A stretch of DNA of 52,342 nucleotides from Candidatus Roizmanbacteria bacterium RIFOXYC1_FULL_41_16. Its GTDB lineage: Bacteria > Patescibacteriota > Microgenomatia > UBA1406. The DNA is taken from NCBI GenBank assembly GCA_001788295.1, contig MGBO01000010.1:1044-53385 (forward strand). Reading direction: 5' to 3'. The notes beneath the pieces were generated by a model. It searched no databases. It was not told the origin of the DNA and saw nothing but the letters and a program-made list of their open reading frames with translations. The stretch's first letter is position 1, and every line of letters starts with the position of its first letter. The translations under genes and the position numbers were made by a program. This document shows, in pieces, positions 49,311 to 52,342 of this stretch.

Positions 49311-49457
49311 ATGAAAAAGAGTAAAAATAAGCAGTTGAAACAAGCAGTCAAATCAGAAGTATTTTCTATGAATCGCCAGTTTGTGAAAAACCAACAACAA
49401 CCAAAGCCTCCCACGAGGTCAGCTTATCCCATCTTCCGTCCGAGAATGCCAAAATAA
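49311..49457 (+). CDS. Small basic protein, possibly coding
   Basis: 48 residues, Lys/Gln/Arg rich (KKSKNKQLKQAVKSE..., PPTRSAYPIFRPRMPK), no hydrophobic segment. It may be a nucleic-acid-binding or ribosome-linked small protein, or may not be translated. TATAAT lies about 38 bases upstream (49267-49272). It is convergent with the toxin at 49470. Confidence 0.35.
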   Translation: MKKSKNKQLKQAVKSEVFSMNRQFVKNQQQPKPPTRSAYPIFRPRMPK

Positions 49458-49469
49458 AAAAGGGAAGTA

Positions 49470-49721
49470 TTACCGATAGATTTCTCGCCGATGTTTAATT
49501 TTAAGAATAATAACTTGTTTGTCTTTAAGGTCAAAAACTACTCTATAATTACCAATTCGCCAACGATAAGTACCAAGGGAGGGAGAAATTAATTTTGAAG
49601 CGTATCTTAGCGGATTTTTAATATAGATTTCAATCTTCTTTTTTAGCCTTTTCTTGGTAACGTTATCTAATCTCTGAATGTCTTCTAGAACAGATTCTAC
49701 ATAGAAAATCTGGTAGGTCAT
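49470..49721 (-). CDS. RelE/ParE-family toxin
   Basis: 83 residues of RelE fold: FYVESVLEDIQRLDNVTKKRLKKKI, then LGTYRWRIGNYRVVFDL and a C-terminal IKHRREIYR. The G-x-YRWRIGNYR-V-F and final HRREIY match RelE/RelK-like ribosome-dependent RNases. It lies three bases after the antitoxin gene. Confidence 0.88.
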   Translation of the reverse strand: MTYQIFYVESVLEDIQRLDNVTKKRLKKKIEIYIKNPLRYASKLISPSLGTYRWRIGNYRVVFDLKDKQVIILKIKHRREIYR

Positions 49722-49724
49722 AAA

Positions 49725-49973
49725 TCAAAGTTCTCCGAATACTTCGTCATGAGAAAGAATATTTCTTTTTTTGTATTCGTCACGGGCTTGTTTAATACTC
49801 ATTAAGTATTTTTTATTAGTTAAGGCCAGCAAGTCCTCGAATAAATCAATATTAACAATAGCAGAAGTAATTTTGCCTTTTTTGGCAACAAGCAAATAAT
49901 CTTTTTTAGAAGTAACTTCTTTTAAAGTATCGGCCAAATTGTTTCTGAGTACGGTAGTAGTAACGATATTCAT
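49725..49973 (-). CDS. Phd/YefM-like antitoxin
   Basis: 82 residues from the ATG at 49973 (MNIVTTTVLRNNLADTL...); the longer frame from 49988 would take in the promoter. VLRNNLADTLKEVTSKKDYLLVAKKGKITSAIV is the Phd DNA-binding part; the C-terminal YKKRNILSHDEVFGEL inhibits the toxin. A minus-strand TACAAT (49980-49985) is six bases before the ATG, so the mRNA is leaderless, and the operator at 49984-49998 overlaps that box. Confidence 0.82.
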   Translation of the reverse strand: MNIVTTTVLRNNLADTLKEVTSKKDYLLVAKKGKITSAIVNIDLFEDLLALTNKKYLMSIKQARDEYKKRNILSHDEVFGEL

Positions 49974-49983
49974 GATTAAATTG

Positions 49984-49998
49984 TACATTTGAAATGTA
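49984..49998. promoter_or_regulatory. Antitoxin operator
   Basis: TACATTTGAAATGTA, a 15-base palindrome with 7-base arms and a one-base centre. It overlaps two bases of the TACAAT -10 box of the Phd/RelE operon. Confidence 0.65.
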
Positions 49999-50102
49999 AT
50001 GTTGTCAAGTACAGAGGAATGCTTTGGATTTTTATTTACGAAGCTGGGAACTGTAGAAGTTAGCGCATTATGTCGAACTCAAGGTATTGTATAATACTGG
50101 TC

Positions 50103-50933
50103 ATGTCAGTCGAATTGAGTTCTATAAACAGTTTCTTTTCTCATCTTGCTAGAGATGCGAGCGCCAATAATCAAAGAATGGGACCAGAATTACCATTCTC
50201 TGATAAAGAACACGTCAATGCTTATATGCAATATGCAACTGACAATGGGATTTATGACGACCTGTTAAAGTATGTGATAGCTGTCTATTCAAGATTGGAT
50301 TTTTCCACCGCTGATGATTTAGTACTTCAATCCCTCTGGAGGAGTTATTATTTCTATCCACACAAGAACAAGCAATTTGAAATTTCCTCTATAAGAGCCC
50401 TAGCTCATGTCAGTCTCAAATTATTGGTAAGGATAATTTTACAGCATAATGATTTGGGAGGCCGCAATGCGGGGCATTGTGACCATAATATTAAATCTAT
50501 AGCTTTGAGACCAGTTGAACAACACGTGATTAATAGAGAAGAACTCACAGAATTAGGAAAGGAATTAGAAATAAATCCGGAAGTAATTGCGATGTTACTG
50601 ATGGGTTATTCCCTTAAAGAGATTTCTCAAAAGCTCAACACGCCTTATGGAACCCTTAAAAAGAGAATTTCTGAATTAAGAAATTGGTATAAAGCCAAAA
50701 GAACATCCGATACCTTTAAATTGAGTAAAAAGATTGTAAGCAAGCGTCAAGAGCAAGCACTGAATATATTTCAATATGTCCGTGAAATAGAACCCAGAAA
50801 TAAATCTGAAGAAAGAATATTAATTGCCTTGAAACAAAGTGGTGGCAAAATTACTGAAGCGGCCAGATCGCTTGGCGTAAGTGTAAATACGGTAACGAAT
50901 ACTTTAATTTCTTGGGGTTTCTACCGGAAATAA
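50103..50933 (+). CDS. Sigma-like or HTH transcription factor with two DNA-binding regions
   Basis: 276 residues from the ATG at 50103, where TATAAT (50090-50095) ends seven bases upstream; the frame opens earlier at 50070. The first part resembles sigma region 2 (STADDLVLQSLWRSYYFYP, with FEISSIRALAHVSLKLL). A sigma region 4-like HTH follows (LLMGYSLKEISQKLNTPYGTLKKRI). The C-terminal 60 residues carry a second HTH (KQSGGKITEAARSLGVSVNT), FIS/Hin-like. Such a combination with a small N-terminal sigma-like domain is unusual. It may direct nearby AT-rich genes; this is inference. Confidence 0.55.
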   Translation: MSVELSSINSFFSHLARDASANNQRMGPELPFSDKEHVNAYMQYATDNGIYDDLLKYVIAVYSRLDFSTADDLVLQSLWRSYYFYPHKNKQFEISSIRALAHVSLKLLVRIILQHNDLGGRNAGHCDHNIKSIALRPVEQHVINREELTELGKELEINPEVIAMLLMGYSLKEISQKLNTPYGTLKKRISELRNWYKAKRTSDTFKLSKKIVSKRQEQALNIFQYVREIEPRNKSEERILIALKQSGGKITEAARSLGVSVNTVTNTLISWGFYRK

Positions 50934-51008
50934 AAATTATTGATAGTTACAAACTATTTTCGTACGTTGTTGGGAAATGTTTATTTTCTTCAGATCTCTT
51001 CGATAGTA

Positions 51009-51037
51009 TTGACTTATAAGGTCTGTGTTGTTAAACT
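51009..51037 (+). promoter_or_regulatory. Promoter of the T-box leader
   Basis: TTGACT at 51009-51014, a 17-base spacer, TAAACT at 51032-51037; predicted start near 51044. Confidence 0.6.
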
Positions 51038-51043
51038 GTATTT

Positions 51044-51316
51044 AAATACGAAAAGCATTGATGGAGAAATACCCTCCAGAGCTGCCAAGTTGAAATAGTT
51101 AATGACTTAAGTAAATTTGGCCGGACGCGTCCGTAATCACGCAAACGTGTGTCACAGTCGGAAACGGAGCACGCCATAACGAGCTTTTACTTTACCGTTT
51201 GCCCGAGTGATCGGGCCTTTTTTTTGACAAAAAGTAAAAGAAAACAAGGTGGTACCGCCCTTAATAGAGCCCTTGTTAACCAGACACTTTCTGTGTGGTT
51301 AGCAAGGGCTTTTTTT
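51044..51316 (+). ncRNA. T-box riboswitch leader
   Basis: The T-box element AAGGTGGTACCGCC is at 51246-51259. The antiterminator pairs AACAAGG (51243-51249) with CCTTGTT (51271-51277), the T-box bulge between them. A mutually exclusive terminator pairs GCCCTTGTTAACCA (51269-51282) with TGGTTAGCAAGGGC (51296-51309), then seven T. TGGT in the bulge would pair with a tRNA ending A-CCA, arguing against Trp (usually G73). The 5' part (GATGGAGAAATAC, CAGAGC) resembles stem I landmarks, but I could not assign the specifier codon. The 500-base gap from 50934 to 51445 is otherwise this regulatory region. Confidence 0.8.
51201..51225 (+). terminator. Terminator-like hairpin nested inside the T-box leader
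   Basis: GCCCGA (51201-51206), loop GTGA, TCGGGC (51211-51216), then C and eight T. It looks like a complete intrinsic terminator about 20 bases before the T-box sequence. An outer helix CTTTTACTTT (51184-51193) with AAAGTAAAAG (51231-51240) would enclose it. It may be the stem III equivalent, or an additional termination point. Confidence 0.6.
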
Positions 51317-51324
51317 ATAGACAT

Positions 51325-51366
51325 ATGAGAAACAAAAACATACTTAGAAACTATTATTTTCCTTAG
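51325..51366 (+). CDS. Leader peptide with Tyr-Tyr-Phe
   Basis: 13 residues, MRNKNILRNYYFP, ATG at 51325, stop TAG at 51364-51366, immediately after the T-box terminator. Tandem TAT TAT TTT codons (51352-51360) end close to an overlapping pair of hairpins. This layout is that of ribosome-mediated attenuators sensing aromatic tRNA charging. No clear Shine-Dalgarno is seen; the ORF is short and coding is inferred. Confidence 0.5.
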   Translation: MRNKNILRNYYFP

Positions 51367-51369
51367 AGG

Positions 51370-51422
51370 GGCAGATTTTGTGTGTAAAAAACAAAATTTG
51401 CCTCCATAAACGGAGGCTTTTT
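51370..51422 (+). promoter_or_regulatory. Attenuator: alternative hairpin overlapping a terminator
   Basis: GGCAGATTTTGT (51370-51381) can pair with ACAAAATTTGCC (51391-51402), with one mismatch. The terminator GCCTCC (51400-51405)-ATAAAC-GGAGGC (51412-51417) with five T overlaps the first hairpin by three bases, so the two exclude each other. A ribosome at the leader stop would mask the first arm and favour termination; one stalled at the Tyr/Phe codons would leave it free. Confidence 0.6.
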
Positions 51423-51444
51423 ATTAATTATTAAATAAAACAAA

Positions 51445-52342
51445 ATGATAGAAACAATCGATACTAAACGAACAGCGAAAAAAGCTTCTTTTGAAAAGCT
51501 ACATCAATCGCTTTCTGAGACTATATTAAAAAGGATAACCGTCTCTACACACCTAGATAAATTGGGCTTTATTGGTATGATTAATCGTACTAATACGGGA
51601 GCGCTTACTACTACAATCGGTAAGGCACCAACTGAAAAGCCGGTAGTCCGTCATATTCAACCCATTAAAGCTATTGCTAGAAAATTGGCTCAGGAGCGAG
51701 AGGGAATTAAACCTTCAACGCAATTGGAATTTTTGAGAGAGACCGTTCATATTGGAGAAGGAGTCCAGTTAATCAAAGAAACAATTGGGCCGGATTTAAA
51801 GAATCCCGCTGAATGGATGGATGGTTTGTCTTTGTTGCTTGAGGCCGGAGTGCCAGTCGAAAAGATTTTCTTTATTCCTACCGTGAGAGATCCTATTGAT
51901 ACTCTCTCAAGCTGGATGAGAATGTGGAAATGGGATTTGGAGAACTTTCCTTTTAAAGCCTTTAATTTAAGTTTTAATAAAACCTTGGAGGCAGTACAAA
52001 AGGCAGAATCACTTGGAATATTAGTTGTCCCATACGTTCACGAGTTTCTGCGAGACTTTGGTTCAAAGAAGATTCTAGCTAGATTAATGTTGGCTTGTGA
52101 TTTACCCTTTACTCTCTCTATGGTTGAGTGGGACAAAAATGAAGATGCTTACTGGCAAGGTCAGATAGTGAAATACGATGTCCCGCCTACTGAGTTTATC
52201 CATGGAGTTTTAAGCAAAAAACATGGAGGTAGGGGAGGATTAATTTGGTTACCGCCAGAAATAATATTATCTAATGAGCAGGAAATTTTTGTTCGAGAGA
52301 AAATTAAGCCAGCTTTTGAAATCTATGATTTCTTAACCAAAT
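51445..52342 (+). CDS. Sulfotransferase-like protein (3' truncated by window end)
   Basis: About 299 residues, open to the window edge, ATG at 51445. The segment VEKIFFIPTVRDPIDTLSSW (near residues 150-170) resembles the PAPS-binding region of sulfotransferases, where an RDP and downstream Ser/Trp act on the cosubstrate. The N-terminal part (LGFIGMINRTNTGAL) lacks a clear PSB Lys/GTxxT loop, so the family call is tentative. No membrane segment. It is controlled by the T-box and attenuator described above, which is not expected for such an enzyme. Confidence 0.45.
   Translation, partial: MIETIDTKRTAKKASFEKLHQSLSETILKRITVSTHLDKLGFIGMINRTNTGALTTTIGKAPTEKPVVRHIQPIKAIARKLAQEREGIKPSTQLEFLRETVHIGEGVQLIKETIGPDLKNPAEWMDGLSLLLEAGVPVEKIFFIPTVRDPIDTLSSWMRMWKWDLENFPFKAFNLSFNKTLEAVQKAESLGILVVPYVHEFLRDFGSKKILARLMLACDLPFTLSMVEWDKNEDAYWQGQIVKYDVPPTEFIHGVLSKKHGGRGGLIWLPPEIILSNEQEIFVREKIKPAFEIYDFLTK

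Noticed and set aside
51044-51316. Tryptophan specificity for the T-box because trpB is nearby
   Set aside because: TGGT in the T-box fits a tRNA with discriminator A, while bacterial tRNA-Trp normally has G; the gene is also about 8 kb away.
1-52342. CRISPR array, rRNA operon, insertion sequence or prophage
   Set aside because: No regularly spaced repeats, rRNA segments, transposase or phage structural genes were recognised on either strand.
1-52342. Genetic code 25 (UGA as glycine)
   Set aside because: UGA ends well-bounded genes, for example 14008-14010, and does not interrupt conserved proteins.

Overview
The window looks like part of a small-genome Patescibacteria (Candidate Phyla Radiation) chromosome, most likely of the Microgenomates type. 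This is inferred from gene content: short paralogous T4SS-pilin-like membrane proteins, DUF5667 and DUF5679 proteins, a shortened AlaS, a four-S1-domain ribosomal protein S1, RNase Y, and many small proteins known mainly from CPR genomes. TGA is used as a stop (for example at 14008-14010), so this is not the UGA-as-glycine code of Gracilibacteria/SR1. No rRNA, CRISPR array or insertion sequence was seen. The only tRNA found is tRNA-Ser(GGA) at 23472-23557.

Layout. 1-6.5 kb holds a truncated regulator, small membrane proteins, a PIN-domain protein with the catalytic signature of protein-only RNase P (HARP), a large surface protein, recA, comF and a glycosyltransferase. 6.5-14 kb has two clusters of T4SS-pilin-like genes (two on minus, three on plus) flanking a PP2C-like/beta-propeller membrane protein, a PH-domain protein, rny, an HU gene and rpsA. 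14-23.6 kb is housekeeping: a 2-hydroxyacid dehydrogenase, dprA, miaA, an O-antigen ligase-like protein, endonuclease Q, alaS, typA and tRNA-Ser. 23.5-29.7 kb is an accessory array of small kinases, EamA transporters, Nudix and radical SAM genes, punctuated by five copies of a nearly identical terminator module. 29.7-39.2 kb carries rlmN, ddl, rpe/rpiB, Nudix, alpha/beta hydrolase, metG, a RelE/RHH toxin-antitoxin pair, phosphoesterase, glycosidase-like and thermonuclease genes. 39.2-52.3 kb appears more AT-rich and is dominated by hypothetical genes. It also holds a trpR-trpB pair with a recognisable Trp operator, a Crp/Fnr regulator with a nearby dyad, a second toxin-antitoxin pair and a sigma-like factor. 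It ends in a T-box riboswitch, a leader-peptide attenuator and a truncated sulfotransferase-like gene.

Two things cut across the window. First, at least 21 genes on both strands have a -10 box (TANNNT, often TATAAT) ending exactly 6 or 7 bases before the start codon. This predicts leaderless mRNAs, while genes inside operons more often carry Shine-Dalgarno sequences. Second, several genes appear to lack ATG/GTG/TTG starts (comF and a DUF3096-like gene are best explained by ATA).

The best candidate for something undescribed is the end of the window. There a T-box leader with its own terminator is followed by a short ORF containing Tyr-Tyr-Phe and a second terminator with an overlapping alternative hairpin, all upstream of a gene that is not an obvious amino-acid gene.
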